Positions 43,554 to 52,650 of a DNA stretch of 64,000 nt are shown here, in pieces; the stretch's first letter is position 1, and each line of letters starts with the position of its first letter. Origin of the DNA: Variovorax paradoxus (lineage in GTDB: Bacteria > Pseudomonadota > Gammaproteobacteria > Burkholderiales > Burkholderiaceae_C); contig NZ_JAUSXG010000001.1 in assembly GCF_030815855.1 (NCBI RefSeq), forward strand, positions 5,881,001-5,945,000, in the 5' to 3' direction. Position numbers and translations under genes: made by a program. The notes beneath the pieces are model-generated. The model was not told where the DNA came from. It was given only the letters and a program-made list of their open reading frames with translations, and did no database searches.

Positions 43554-44888
43554 ATGGCTTATCAGGACTTCAACATGGGCAACCAGTGGCTGCCCTTCAC
43601 CCCCAACCGCCACTTCCAGAAAGACCCGCGCGTCTTCGTGGCCGCCGACGGCATGGAGTTCACCACGCACGACGGCAAGAAGGTGATCGACGGCATCTCG
43701 TCGCTGTGGTGCGTGGGCGCGGGCCACAACAGGAAGCCGATCAACGAAGCCATCAAGAAGCAGCTCGACACGCTCGACTACGCCACGGCTTTCCAGGTCA
43801 GCAACGACAAGGCGTTCAAGGCGGCCGAGATGATCGCCTCGCTGGCGCCCGGCGACCTCAACAAGGTGCTGTTCTGTAACTCGGGCTCCGAGGCGGCGGA
43901 CACCTCGATGAAGGTGGCGCTGGCCTACCATCGCGCGCGCGGCGAGGGCCACCGCAACGTGTTCATCGGCCGCGAGAAGGGCTACCACGGCGTCGGTTTC
44001 GGCGGCATGTCGGTGGGCGGCATTCCGGGCAACCGCAAGGTGTTCGGCTCGGCCTTTCTGCCGCGCGTGGACCACATGCGCTTCATTCATGACCCGGTGA
44101 ACCACGCCTACATCCACAACGAGGAGCCGGTGTGGGCCGAAGACCCGCTGGTCGAGCTCGAAACTCGCATCCTGCCGCTGCACGATGCGAGCAACATCGC
44201 CGCGATCATCGTGGAGCCGGTGGCCGGTTCGGCCGGCTGGTACCTGCCGCCCAAGGGCTACCTGAAGCGCCTGCGCGAAATCTGCGACAAGCACGGCATC
44301 CTCTTGATCTTCGACGAGGTCATCACCGGCTTCGGCCGCATGGGCACCAACTTCGCGTCGGACTACTACGGCGTGGTGCCCGACATGCTGAACTTCGCCA
44401 AGTGCGTGACCAACGGCGTCATTCCGCTCGGCGGCGTGATCTGCCGCGACAAGCTCTACGACGCGATGATGAAGACCGACGCGCCCGAGCACGTGGTCGA
44501 GTTCTTCCACGGCTACACCTACTCGGGCCACCCGGTGGCCTGCGCCGCGGCCATTGCCACGCTCGACCTCTTCAAGCAGGAAAACCTGTTCGCCCGCGCC
44601 GGCGACATGGGCAAGGTGCTGGGCGATGCGTTCCACAGCACCTTCAAGGGCCTGCCGAACGTGGTGAGCATCCGCAGCCTCGGCCTGGCCGCGGCGGTGG
44701 AGCTCGCGCCGATCGCGGGCACACCGGGCAAGCGCGCCTACGACATCTTCCTGGATTGTTTCCACAAGGGCGCGCTGGTGCGGCCCGCGGGCGACGTGCT
44801 GGTGATCGCACCGCCGTACATCGTCGAAAAGCAGCACATCGACACGCTGGTCAACACGCTGGCCGATTCGATCAAGAAGTTCGCCTGA
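43554..44888 (+). CDS. Class III omega-amino acid aminotransferase (beta-alanine:pyruvate type)
   Basis: A 444-residue PLP-dependent class III aminotransferase. Features are VLFCNSGSEAADTSMKVA (cofactor phosphate site), ILLIFDEVITGFGRMG with the PLP-contacting aspartate, and the Schiff-base lysine in LNFAKCVTNGVIPLGG. The start MAYQDFNMGNQWLPFTPNR and SSLWCVGAGHNR match beta-alanine:pyruvate transaminases used in uracil or beta-alanine catabolism; related enzymes take taurine or other amines. A GCAGGAG ribosome site precedes ATG 43554. No partner dehydrogenase is adjacent. Confidence 0.92.
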   Translation: MAYQDFNMGNQWLPFTPNRHFQKDPRVFVAADGMEFTTHDGKKVIDGISSLWCVGAGHNRKPINEAIKKQLDTLDYATAFQVSNDKAFKAAEMIASLAPGDLNKVLFCNSGSEAADTSMKVALAYHRARGEGHRNVFIGREKGYHGVGFGGMSVGGIPGNRKVFGSAFLPRVDHMRFIHDPVNHAYIHNEEPVWAEDPLVELETRILPLHDASNIAAIIVEPVAGSAGWYLPPKGYLKRLREICDKHGILLIFDEVITGFGRMGTNFASDYYGVVPDMLNFAKCVTNGVIPLGGVICRDKLYDAMMKTDAPEHVVEFFHGYTYSGHPVACAAAIATLDLFKQENLFARAGDMGKVLGDAFHSTFKGLPNVVSIRSLGLAAAVELAPIAGTPGKRAYDIFLDCFHKGALVRPAGDVLVIAPPYIVEKQHIDTLVNTLADSIKKFA

Positions 44889-44905
44889 GCCGCGAAGCGC
44901 CGAGG

Positions 44906-45742
44906 CTACTGCGCGCGCACGCCGGCGCAGTAGTCCTTGGCCGGCAGAGCGGGCGTGCGCCAGACGGCGTCGTAGGCGCCCCGGTTGTCTTCGTCCGCCT
45001 CGGCTGATTCACCGCCGGCCTGCAGCCGGACGGCCTTCACCGAAACATCCGTCGGCAGGTGCTGCGGCACGCCCAGCACCTTGGTGGCGTGGCCCGCGCC
45101 GCTGATCAGCAGCACCGTCTTGCCCGGCTGCCGGGCCTTGACGATGGCTTGCGCCATGGCGCGGTCGCGCCCGACCTGGATGCGCGTCATCGGCACGATC
45201 TGGGCCTCGGGCAGCAGCTTGCAGTGGCCCTCGCGCACGGCGTCCTGCTGTGCGGTGTAGGCCTCGCCGTTGAGCTGCACGTCGAGCGAGACGTCGGCCA
45301 TGGCGTTCTTCATTCGCGCACGCGGCAGGTTGGCGCCGGCGACCGGCACGCCGGCGCGCACCGCGGCCATCACCGCCGGGCCGTAGCTTTGCCAAGGCCA
45401 GGCCTTGTCGTTCCAGCCGAGCGCGGCTTGCACCTGCGCTTCGGTGGCGGTGCGGTCGAGGCGGGCGGTACTGTGGCCTTCCTCGGCCATCTCCAGCAGC
45501 AGCGTGGCCAGCTTGCCTTGGCTCGCCAGCGCTTCGACGGTTTCCCGCTCGATGGCGTGGTGCTCGGCCGCGTCGTGCTGTTCGCCGAGGATGAGCGCGT
45601 CCGCCGGCAGCAGCGCCGCGGCGCGCCGCGCCACGGGTGCATCCGAACCGGGAGCAAAGGCGGAGCACCCTGCCAGCGCAACAGCGGCGAACAAGGGCAA
45701 CAGGAATCGCGAGGCCCGCGCGGGCAGGGGGTGGCATTGCAT
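44906..45742 (-). CDS. ChaN-family lipoprotein
   Basis: A 278-residue predicted lipoprotein with lipobox LAGC (about Cys26). The fold marker ILGEQHDAAEHHAIE (about 51-65), followed by LLLEMAEEGHS and AVRAGVPVAGANLPR, belongs to the ChaN/haem-binding uptake family, where a tyrosine or histidine can bind haem at the membrane. The C-terminal part GKTVLLISGAGHATK completes the domain. No haem uptake genes are adjacent, so function is open. It converges on the aminotransferase gene. Confidence 0.85.
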   Translation of the reverse strand: MQCHPLPARASRFLLPLFAAVALAGCSAFAPGSDAPVARRAAALLPADALILGEQHDAAEHHAIERETVEALASQGKLATLLLEMAEEGHSTARLDRTATEAQVQAALGWNDKAWPWQSYGPAVMAAVRAGVPVAGANLPRARMKNAMADVSLDVQLNGEAYTAQQDAVREGHCKLLPEAQIVPMTRIQVGRDRAMAQAIVKARQPGKTVLLISGAGHATKVLGVPQHLPTDVSVKAVRLQAGGESAEADEDNRGAYDAVWRTPALPAKDYCAGVRAQ

Positions 45743-45800
45743 CGCGCCATACTATGCGTTGGCGCCTGCACGCCGTGCCGTCCAAATTCGCTTTCTCCCT

Positions 45801-46865
45801 GTGGTGTCTTCCCGCTTTCCGGTTCGCGTGCTCGCCACGCTGTGGCTTGCACTCGCCGCGGCGGGAGTCTGCCTCGCCCTTCATACGCCCCTGCCGTGGA
45901 TGATCGGTCCGCTGCTCGCGGTCTCGCTGGCGTCGATAGCCGGCGCTTCGACCGCCAGCTACACACCGCTGCGCAATGCCGGGCAATGGACCATCGGCAC
46001 TGCGCTCGGCCTCTATTTCACGCCGCAGGTGGTGGGGCTGGTGGCCGGCGTCTGGTGGGCCATTGCACTCGCCATTGCCTGGGCCTTGCTGCTCGGCTGG
46101 GGCTTCGGGCACTGGTTGCACAGGCTGCACGCCAGGCGAATGCCGTATGTGCCGGCAAAGTCCATGAGAGCAACGACTTACTTCGCGGGCGCCATCGGCG
46201 GCGCGTCGGAGATGACGCTGCTGTCCGAATCGGCCGGCGCACGCACCGATCTGGTGGCCGCCGCGCACAGCCTGCGTCTGGTGGTGGTCACGATCACCAT
46301 CCCGTTCGCCATGCAGTGGAGCGGCTTGCACGGGCTTGAAATCAACCCGCCCATGGTGCGTGAGGTGAATGCGGGCGGGCTCCTGCTGCTTGCGCTGGCC
46401 ACCGGCCTCGGCGGCCTCGCGATGCGTGCGCTGGGCCGCACCAACCCGTGGTTCATGGGCCCGCTGGTGGTGGCCATGGGCTTCACCATCGCAGGCCAGC
46501 CGCTGTCGGCCGTGCCGACCTGGATGTCGAACACCGCGCAACTGGTGATTGCCGTGAGCTTGGGCGTGCGCTTCAGCCGCGAGTTCCTGCATACGGCGCC
46601 CCGGTGGCTGGGTTCGGTCGCTCTGGGTACCGTCGCCATGCTGGTGCTGTGCGCGGGTGCCGCATGGCTGCTGGCCCGGGCGACGGGGCTGCACCCCGCC
46701 ACGATGATCCTGGGCACCTCGCCCGGCGGCATCGCCGAAATGTCGATCACCGCCAAGGTTTTGCAGCTGGGCGTGCCGGTGGTCACCGCGTTCCAGGTGT
46801 GCCGGCTGGTGACGGTGTTGCTGCTGGTGGGGCCGATGTACCGGTGGATCTACGGTCGGAAATGA
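45801..46865 (+). CDS. AbrB-family polytopic membrane protein (AmoA-like, PF05145 type)
   Basis: About 354 residues with roughly ten membrane helices in two homologous halves; each half carries a conserved glycine/serine signature (AGAIGGASEMTLLSE in the first, GTSPGGIAEMSITAK in the second). These are characteristic of the family often annotated as AbrB or ammonia monooxygenase-like regulator, unrelated to the DNA-binding AbrB; transport or sensing has been suggested but not settled. The start is uncertain: GTG 45801 is chosen for topology, TTG 45759 is possible and no ATG fits. It is followed by a strong terminator. Confidence 0.83.
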   Translation: MVSSRFPVRVLATLWLALAAAGVCLALHTPLPWMIGPLLAVSLASIAGASTASYTPLRNAGQWTIGTALGLYFTPQVVGLVAGVWWAIALAIAWALLLGWGFGHWLHRLHARRMPYVPAKSMRATTYFAGAIGGASEMTLLSESAGARTDLVAAAHSLRLVVVTITIPFAMQWSGLHGLEINPPMVREVNAGGLLLLALATGLGGLAMRALGRTNPWFMGPLVVAMGFTIAGQPLSAVPTWMSNTAQLVIAVSLGVRFSREFLHTAPRWLGSVALGTVAMLVLCAGAAWLLARATGLHPATMILGTSPGGIAEMSITAKVLQLGVPVVTAFQVCRLVTVLLLVGPMYRWIYGRK

Positions 46866-46894
46866 GGGGCAAGAAGGGGTGAGCGGGCGCAAAA

Positions 46895-46919
46895 AAAGCG
46901 CCTGAAGAGGCGCTTTCTT
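46895..46919. terminator. Bidirectional rho-independent terminator
   Basis: Stem AAAGCGCCT, loop GAAG, stem AGGCGCTTT, flanked by A-run and T-rich ends, between the stops of the convergent AbrB-family and DUF3567 genes. Confidence 0.88.
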
Positions 46920-46937
46920 GTCCGCGGCGGCAGGGGC

Positions 46938-47216
46938 TCAGTGCACCAGCACTGGCGTATGAGCCAGTTCGGCATAGCCCTCGAGCGTGTCCTCGACTTC
47001 TTCCTGGGTGGGCGTATTGAGCTGCCAGGCGGCAATCTGCTGCTGGAACAGTTCGGCCCACGAGCCGTCGAGGTAAACCTCTTTGCCCGAGCGCTTGTCG
47101 ACGATTTCGAAGCCGTGGCGCTCCAGAACCGGCACATTGGGTTGCGCCGGTGTGTCGCCTTCGTTCGGCTGCACGTGCACGACGACGAAGGACTCCGAGT
47201 CATAGAGCATGTTCAT
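46938..47216 (-). CDS. DUF3567 family protein
   Basis: A 92-residue protein beginning MNMLYDSESFVVVHVQP with RHGFEIVDKRSGKEVYLDGS in the middle, a betaproteobacterial family of unknown function that I recognise as DUF3567. It is soluble, with no signal or membrane segment. ATG 47216 is chosen because the conserved family start is MxMLYDS and because the likely promoter (47256-47283) would start transcription near 47249, which would leave the upstream ATG at 47249 leaderless. Confidence 0.8.
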   Translation of the reverse strand: MNMLYDSESFVVVHVQPNEGDTPAQPNVPVLERHGFEIVDKRSGKEVYLDGSWAELFQQQIAAWQLNTPTQEEVEDTLEGYAELAHTPVLVH

Positions 47217-47255
47217 TGCGGGGCCTGTGAGGATGTCGATGGCATTCATGGTGGT

Positions 47256-47283
47256 TAGATAGCAATCAACGCGCCAGTTTCAA
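47256..47283 (-). promoter_or_regulatory. Putative sigma70 promoter for the DUF3567 gene
   Basis: On the minus strand, TTGAAA (47283-47278), 16-base spacer, TATCTA (47261-47256). Both boxes are good matches and the site is directly upstream of the gene. Confidence 0.55.
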
Positions 47284-47346
47284 GACGGGTTGTCTTTTTG
47301 TAGAGAAAACGCATTAATTTCTACGTATGTTGCCACCACTTTCGCG

Positions 47347-48552
47347 CTAACTCGAAGGGCCGGCGGGAAGGGATTCACGCAACTGCATGTCGGCAAAATC
47401 GCCGTTGGCCTGTGTCTGTTTCATCCGTACCGGCAGGTAGCCGAGCGCCGGTGCGAGCCAGATTTCGATCTTGTCGTCGAATTCGCGCCGCGGGCTGCGC
47501 GTGAGCTTGCGCACCGCATAGTCCCCGGCTGGCACGGTCATCTGTTCTTCGCCCTCGATGTTGAAGACCCAGACGCCGGCATCGCGCGGGCCAACCGTCT
47601 GGACGGAAATGCGGCTGCCGGCCGGATAACGCCCCGGGTCGCCCGCCAGCATGCCGCCGAGTTGCATCACCACGCTGAGCCGGTCTTGCGCGCCGGGCAG
47701 CAGAGGCACGCTGGGCGCGTTGTTGCTGAACATCACTTGGCCTTGGTCGCGCAGGAAGTGCGAAGCCACCTCGCCTTTGCGGGCCTCGGAAAAGCGGTCG
47801 GGTTCGATGCCGGTCGGGCCGATCTTGCCGGTGCTGTGCTGGCTGCGAATGGTCTTGAACAGGAATTTGAGCGACAACCGCGCGTCGTAGCTGCTGCCGT
47901 CCTGCAGCCAATCCAGGTCGCCGAACACGCCCTGCATCGGCGAGGCGCCCTGCTGGCCCGTGACCGCGAAGGCGAGCTTGACCGAGCCGGGAATTCGCAG
48001 CGCCTCCGGGCCGACGACGTTGCCGGCCGTGGCGCTGGCAGCGCCCGCGGCCCCGCCGTCCCCGATGCCGGCGTTGCTTGTGCTGCCCGAGCCACCCAGT
48101 GCGGCCCCTGCGGGAGCGCTTGCTGCCGGCGCAGGCGCGTTTGCTCCTGAATCTGTAGCGTTCTGCGCCGTGATTTCGGGCGTTTCAGCCGGAGGTTGTT
48201 CTGCAACCAGCGGCGTGGGAACTGGCGTCGGCTCGGGTGCCGCCGCGGGCCTGGGTCTGGACGGCTCGCGCGGCCGCCGAGGTTTTGCGGGCGGCGGCGG
48301 TTTGGCTTCGGCGGCGGGTGCTGCTGCGGCCGGCGCGGCCGGCTTTTCCGGAGCCGGCGGCGCGATCACGATCGTCCGGGTGATGAACTTGTTCGCGAGC
48401 GGCGAAGGATCGGGGCCGATGGCCGTGGGCGCCAGCCCCAGCAGCAGAACGTGAACCAGCCCCACCGCCAGTGTCAGCCCGGCCAGCGCCCGCCACGACG
48501 GGCGCGTCGGGGGCGCAACTGACGGGAACGGCGGGGCGGCGAGCGTCGGCAT
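47347..48552 (-). CDS. DUF3108-domain protein with N-terminal membrane anchor and proline-rich linker
   Basis: A 401-residue protein: a membrane anchor at about 22-42 (ALAGLTLAVGLVHVLLLGLA), a long alanine/proline/lysine linker (about 65-165; KPAAPAAAAPAAEAKPPPPA and onward), and a C-terminal domain (about 185-395; VKLAFAVTGQQGASPMQGVF, then YAVRKLTRSPRREFDDKIEI) that I recognise as DUF3108. This layout resembles TonB-type periplasm-spanning proteins, but the C-terminal domain is different. Related DUF3108 proteins are exported and uncharacterised. It is divergent from the FAH-family gene with 133 bp between. Confidence 0.82.
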   Translation of the reverse strand: MPTLAAPPFPSVAPPTRPSWRALAGLTLAVGLVHVLLLGLAPTAIGPDPSPLANKFITRTIVIAPPAPEKPAAPAAAAPAAEAKPPPPAKPRRPREPSRPRPAAAPEPTPVPTPLVAEQPPAETPEITAQNATDSGANAPAPAASAPAGAALGGSGSTSNAGIGDGGAAGAASATAGNVVGPEALRIPGSVKLAFAVTGQQGASPMQGVFGDLDWLQDGSSYDARLSLKFLFKTIRSQHSTGKIGPTGIEPDRFSEARKGEVASHFLRDQGQVMFSNNAPSVPLLPGAQDRLSVVMQLGGMLAGDPGRYPAGSRISVQTVGPRDAGVWVFNIEGEEQMTVPAGDYAVRKLTRSPRREFDDKIEIWLAPALGYLPVRMKQTQANGDFADMQLRESLPAGPSS

Positions 48553-48685
48553 GAGGTGTGGAGTGAGCGCCGGCGCCGAGGTTCACAAGGACCACCTCGG
48601 TACACTGCCGCCCGTTCACCCAGTTTAGTGGGCGCGGCGCCGGCCCTCGTGTTCGCGCCGTGTCCTTCATCACGCATTTGCCACC

Positions 48686-49759
48686 ATGAAACTCGCCACC
48701 CTGAAGGACGGCTCGCGCGACGGCCAGCTCGTCGTCGTCTCGCGCGACCTCACGCTCGCGCACTACGCCACCGGCATTGCCAGCCGGCTGCAGCAGGTGC
48801 TGGACGACTGGGGCTTCATGAGCCCGCAGCTGCAGGACCTGTACGACGCGGTCAACAACGGCCGCGCACGCCACTCCTTTCCGTTCGACCCCTCGATGTG
48901 CATGGCGCCGCTGCCGCGCGCCTTCCAGTGGGCCGACGGCTCGGCGTACTTGAACCATGTGGAGCTGGTGCGCAAGGCCCGCAACGCCGAGGTGCCTGAA
49001 AGCTTCTATCAAGACCCGCTGATGTACCAGGGCGGCAGCGACGACTTTCTGGGCCCGACCGACGACATCGTGGTGCCCAGCGAAGCCATGGGCATCGATT
49101 TCGAGGCCGAAATTGCGGTGATTACCGGCGACGTGAAGATGGGCGCCACGCCCGACCAGGCGCTCGACGGCATCCGCCTGGTGATGCTGGCCAACGACGT
49201 GAGCCTGCGCAACCTGATTCCGGCCGAACTGGCCAAGGGCTTCGGCTTCTTCCAGAGCAAGCCCGCCACCGCCTTCAGCCCGGTGGCCGTGACGCTCGAC
49301 GAGATCGGCGAGGCCTGGCAAGACGGCCGCGTGCACCTCACGCTGCAAAGCAGCTGGAACGGCCGCAAGGTCGGCCTATGCGACGCCGGGCCGGAGATGA
49401 CCTTTCACTTCGGCCAGCTCATCGCCCACATCGCCAAGACGCGCAATGTGCGCGCCGGCAGCATCGTCGGCAGCGGCACCGTGAGCAACAAGGGCGTGGA
49501 AAAGAAAGACGGCCAGATGGACTGGCCCAAGGGCTATTCGTGCATCGCCGAGAAGCGCTGCATCGAAACCATCCAGGGCGGCGAGCCGGTAACCGAGTTC
49601 ATGAAGTTCGGCGACACGATCCGCATCGAGATGAAGGGGCTTGATGGCCGCTCGCTGTTCGGTGCCATCGACCAGGAAGTGGTGTCGGTGGCGGGGCGGC
49701 CGAAGGTGGCGCCGGTGTCGCTGGTCAGCGCCCAGGCCGAGGACGCGGCCGAAGACTGA
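48686..49759 (+). CDS. Fumarylacetoacetate hydrolase (FAH) family protein
   Basis: A 357-residue FAH-fold enzyme. The metal ligands appear as GIDFEAEIAVITGD (two glutamates, about 132-138) and VMLANDVSLRNL (aspartate, about 172), with SKPATAFSPVAVT and GTVSNKGVEKKDG around the active site. Members cleave C-C bonds of 2,4-diketo acids in aromatic catabolism or act as hydratases and decarboxylases; the N-terminal domain (MKLATLKDGSRDGQLVVVSR) marks the larger subgroup. It is followed after 7 bp by a convergent LuxR gene, and the nearby FAD monooxygenase fits an aromatic pathway. Confidence 0.92.
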   Translation: MKLATLKDGSRDGQLVVVSRDLTLAHYATGIASRLQQVLDDWGFMSPQLQDLYDAVNNGRARHSFPFDPSMCMAPLPRAFQWADGSAYLNHVELVRKARNAEVPESFYQDPLMYQGGSDDFLGPTDDIVVPSEAMGIDFEAEIAVITGDVKMGATPDQALDGIRLVMLANDVSLRNLIPAELAKGFGFFQSKPATAFSPVAVTLDEIGEAWQDGRVHLTLQSSWNGRKVGLCDAGPEMTFHFGQLIAHIAKTRNVRAGSIVGSGTVSNKGVEKKDGQMDWPKGYSCIAEKRCIETIQGGEPVTEFMKFGDTIRIEMKGLDGRSLFGAIDQEVVSVAGRPKVAPVSLVSAQAEDAAED

Positions 49760-49765
49760 GGCGTC

Positions 49766-50548
49766 TCAAGGAGGCGCCGCGCGCAGCAATAGCTCCTTCT
49801 GCGTCCGTATGCCCAGCCGCCGGAACGCCCGGTACTGATGGGTGCGCACCGTCGTCAGTTCGATGCCGATCTCGCGTGCCGCCTGCTTGGCGGTGCTGCC
49901 GGCCATCAGATGGCCGATGACCTCGCGCTCGCGCAGGCTCAAGGTCAGCAGGCGCGAGGCGAGGGAGGGCGCCACCGAGCCCGCTGTGGCCACCGTGCTG
50001 CGGCCGTGGGCCATGGTGGCCTCGGCCAACAGAGTGGCGTGGCGCTCGATCGTCGCGAACTCGCGGTCGTCGAACTCAGCCTGCGCGAGGCTCCGGTAGA
50101 AGCTCACCGCCACGCGCTGGCCGGTGGGCGTCAGCAGCAGGACCGACGCACGCTCGCGAATGCCCACGTCGCCGTAGCAGGCGGCGCGGTAGGCGGTGTC
50201 GGCCACCTCCTCGGCGCGCTGGTGGCCCAGCCACAGCTGCGCGCGCTTGGGCAGCTTGCGCTTGGCGAGCCAAGTCATGTTGGGGTCGAGGAGGTCGAAG
50301 CGCTGCGCCACGTAGCGCTCGGCGGTGCGTTCGGCCGTGGTGCCGTAGCTGCTGGCGGCCGACACGGCCCCGATGCGCCCGGTGGCATCGACGGCGAACA
50401 CGGTGCAGAAGGTCACAGGCATCACGCGGTGCATGGCCGCGAGGCAACTGGCCGCGAGATGCGGCGTACCGATGCCCGCCAGCACGTCACGGACGATGGC
50501 CGCCGACAGCGCAGTGTCGGCAGCGGGTTGAATGCGCCAGCGTCTCAT
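49766..50548 (-). CDS. LuxR-family transcriptional regulator
   Basis: A 260-residue regulator. The C-terminal helix-turn-helix (about 197-250) is a clear LuxR type (LSLREREVIGHLMAGSTAKQ, then ELTTVRTHQYRAFRRLGIRT). The N-terminal 190 residues are a sensory region of unidentified type (FCTVFAVDATGRIGAVSAAS, then ERASVLLLTPTGQRVAVSFY), possibly GAF-like. It is divergent from the FAD monooxygenase, which it probably regulates. Confidence 0.88.
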   Translation of the reverse strand: MRRWRIQPAADTALSAAIVRDVLAGIGTPHLAASCLAAMHRVMPVTFCTVFAVDATGRIGAVSAASSYGTTAERTAERYVAQRFDLLDPNMTWLAKRKLPKRAQLWLGHQRAEEVADTAYRAACYGDVGIRERASVLLLTPTGQRVAVSFYRSLAQAEFDDREFATIERHATLLAEATMAHGRSTVATAGSVAPSLASRLLTLSLREREVIGHLMAGSTAKQAAREIGIELTTVRTHQYRAFRRLGIRTQKELLLRAAPP

Positions 50549-50630
50549 GGGTGCGGAACAGACTCAGGGTAAATACGTCGTACAAAGTTATGACAACGGC
50601 CGTGGTCCCGCATCGGGACAATCCCGCTGC

Positions 50631-52418
50631 ATGACGAACCCCACCATTGCGGCCGACGCGCCGGCACCCGGCGCCATGGCCGCCGATGCCGCGAGCGGCC
50701 CCGTGCCGCCGATGCCGAGCGCGACCGGGCTGCCGCCTTCGGTCGGTGCCTTTCACTACACGCGCTACAAGTCCTGGACGCCGCCGCTCGAGCAGGGTGG
50801 CGCGGAGCCGGGCCGCCATCCGGTGGTGATTGCGGGCGGCGGGCCGGTCGGCATGGCGCTGGCGCTGGGGCTCGCGAACCACGGCGTGCGCTGTGTGGTG
50901 CTCGAGGCCGACGACACCGTGTGCGTGGGCAGCCGCGCGGCCTGCATTTCGCGCCGCAGCCTGGAAATCATGACGCGGCTCGGCGTGCTTCCGGCGTTCA
51001 TGGCCAAGGGCCTGCCGTGGACCGGCGGGCGCAGCTTCTACAAGACGGCCGAGGTGTTCCGCTTCGAGATGCCGCACGACGAGCGGCAGAAGCTGCCGCC
51101 GATGATCAACCTCGAGCAGTACTACATCGAGCAGTACCTGCTGGAAGAAATCTTCCGCCGCAACGAGGCGACGCCGGGGCTCGTCGACATCCGCTGGGGT
51201 ACCGAGCTCGCCGGCATTGCGCAAGATGAAGACGGCGTAACGCTGGAGGTGCGCAACGCAGAAAGCGCCTACCGGATGCAGGGCCAGTGGCTCGCAGCCT
51301 GCGACGGCGGCCAGAGCTTCGTGCGCAAGGCGCTGGGGCTTTCGCTCGAGGGCACGGGCTACGAAGGCCGCTACGTCATCATCGACATCGAACTGCACAG
51401 CGAGCACCCGACCGAGCGCCGCGCATGGTTCGATCCGCCGTGGAACCCGGGCTCGACCGTGCTGATGCACCGCCAGCCCGACGACATCTGGCGCATCGAC
51501 TACCAGCTGCGCGCCGGCCAGAGCACCGAAGAAGCGCTGAAGCCCGCCGCGGTGGCCGAGTTCGTGCAGCGCCATCTGGACGCCATCGGCGAAGGCCATC
51601 TGCCGTGGAAGACGGTATGGACCTCGGTCTACCGCGCGGGCGCGATGACGCTCCAAAGCTACCGCCATGGCCGCGTTCTCTTCGCCGGCAATGCGGCGCA
51701 TGCAATGCCGATCTTCGGTGTGCGCGGCCTCAATTCGGGCTTCGACGATGCCGACAACCTGGCGTGGAAGCTGGCGTTCGTGGCGCGCGGCCTGTCGGAC
51801 GCGGCGCTGCTCGATTCGTATTCGCAGGAACGCATCGAGGCCTTTCACGTCAATGCCGAGAACGCGATGCGCAGCACCGAGTTCATGTCGCCGCCTTCGC
51901 GCGGCTTCGATCTGATGCGCGAGGCGGCGCTGTCGCTGTCGGAGGCGCATCGTGGCATTGCGCAGCTGATCAATCCGCGGCAGACACAGGCGGTGCGCTA
52001 TGCGGATTCGGCGCTGTCGAGCGAAGGCGATGTGCTGCCGGCAGGTCCGCTGCCCGGTGAGGTGATGGCCGAGCAGCAACTCGAACAAGGCCACCTGACC
52101 GACTGGATCGACCCGGTCTTCACGCTGCTGGTGCTACGGCCGCGAATGGGAACCGCTTTGCTGCCCGAGGACGAGGTGGTGCAAACACTCCGTGGCGATC
52201 TGCCGTTCGCGGTGCGTATCATCGCGCGGGCCGGGATCGACGGTGCCGATGCGCACGCGGACGCGGCAGTGTTCGAGGCGCTGGGCGCGCGCGATGGCGC
52301 CATTTATCTGCTGCGGCCCGATGGCCACGTGGCCGGGCGCTGGCAACACCTGCCGAGCGGCGCCCTGACAGCCGCGTTGAGCCGCGCCGCCGCCGCTTTC
52401 AAGGAGATCACCGCATGA
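50631..52418 (+). CDS. FAD-dependent aromatic monooxygenase (MhpA/PheA-like)
   Basis: A 595-residue class A flavoprotein monooxygenase. A disordered proline/alanine leader (about 1-55) precedes the FAD motif VVIAGGGPVGMALALGLANH (about 64-83). DG and GD motifs follow: LAACDGGQSFVRKALGL, then VLFAGNAAHAMPIFGVRGLN (here GN replaces GD), and FDDADNLAWKLAFV. Such enzymes hydroxylate phenolic rings with NAD(P)H. ATG 50631 is taken as start; the leader makes an internal start possible. The last codons overlap the DUF2783 gene as ATGA, giving translational coupling, and the substrate is unknown. Confidence 0.92.
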   Translation: MTNPTIAADAPAPGAMAADAASGPVPPMPSATGLPPSVGAFHYTRYKSWTPPLEQGGAEPGRHPVVIAGGGPVGMALALGLANHGVRCVVLEADDTVCVGSRAACISRRSLEIMTRLGVLPAFMAKGLPWTGGRSFYKTAEVFRFEMPHDERQKLPPMINLEQYYIEQYLLEEIFRRNEATPGLVDIRWGTELAGIAQDEDGVTLEVRNAESAYRMQGQWLAACDGGQSFVRKALGLSLEGTGYEGRYVIIDIELHSEHPTERRAWFDPPWNPGSTVLMHRQPDDIWRIDYQLRAGQSTEEALKPAAVAEFVQRHLDAIGEGHLPWKTVWTSVYRAGAMTLQSYRHGRVLFAGNAAHAMPIFGVRGLNSGFDDADNLAWKLAFVARGLSDAALLDSYSQERIEAFHVNAENAMRSTEFMSPPSRGFDLMREAALSLSEAHRGIAQLINPRQTQAVRYADSALSSEGDVLPAGPLPGEVMAEQQLEQGHLTDWIDPVFTLLVLRPRMGTALLPEDEVVQTLRGDLPFAVRIIARAGIDGADAHADAAVFEALGARDGAIYLLRPDGHVAGRWQHLPSGALTAALSRAAAAFKEITA

Positions 52419-52645
52419 CGACATCGCTCGCCCCCGACGCGCGGGACCGCGTCTATGCGGAATGCGCGCGCGCCATCACCGAAGCCGGCGCGGAGCGCGA
52501 ATCGCTGTTCCTCGCGCGGCTCGCGCTGCTGCTGTTCGAGCAGGTCGGCGACGAGGCGCGCTGCCGCCGCGCATTGGCCGACGCACTGGATGCGCTGCCC
52601 GTACCATCGCTGTCCGCAACCCCATCACAACAATCCGGAGACTGA
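52415..52645 (+). CDS. Small DUF2783-like protein coupled to the monooxygenase
   Basis: A 76-residue helical protein (DRVYAECARAITEAGAERES, then LFLARLALLLFEQVGDEARC) that fits the DUF2783 pattern, a small partner commonly encoded just after FAD monooxygenases in proteobacteria. It overlaps the monooxygenase stop by four bases. A role as a subunit or activator is inference. The last 15 residues are a non-conserved serine/proline tail. Confidence 0.75.
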   Translation: MTTSLAPDARDRVYAECARAITEAGAERESLFLARLALLLFEQVGDEARCRRALADALDALPVPSLSATPSQQSGD

Positions 52646-52650
52646 TTCAC

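Noticed and set aside
42225..44837. Long minus-strand open frame across purU and the aminotransferase gene
   Set aside because: Out-of-frame shadow of real genes on both strands, with no coherent domain.
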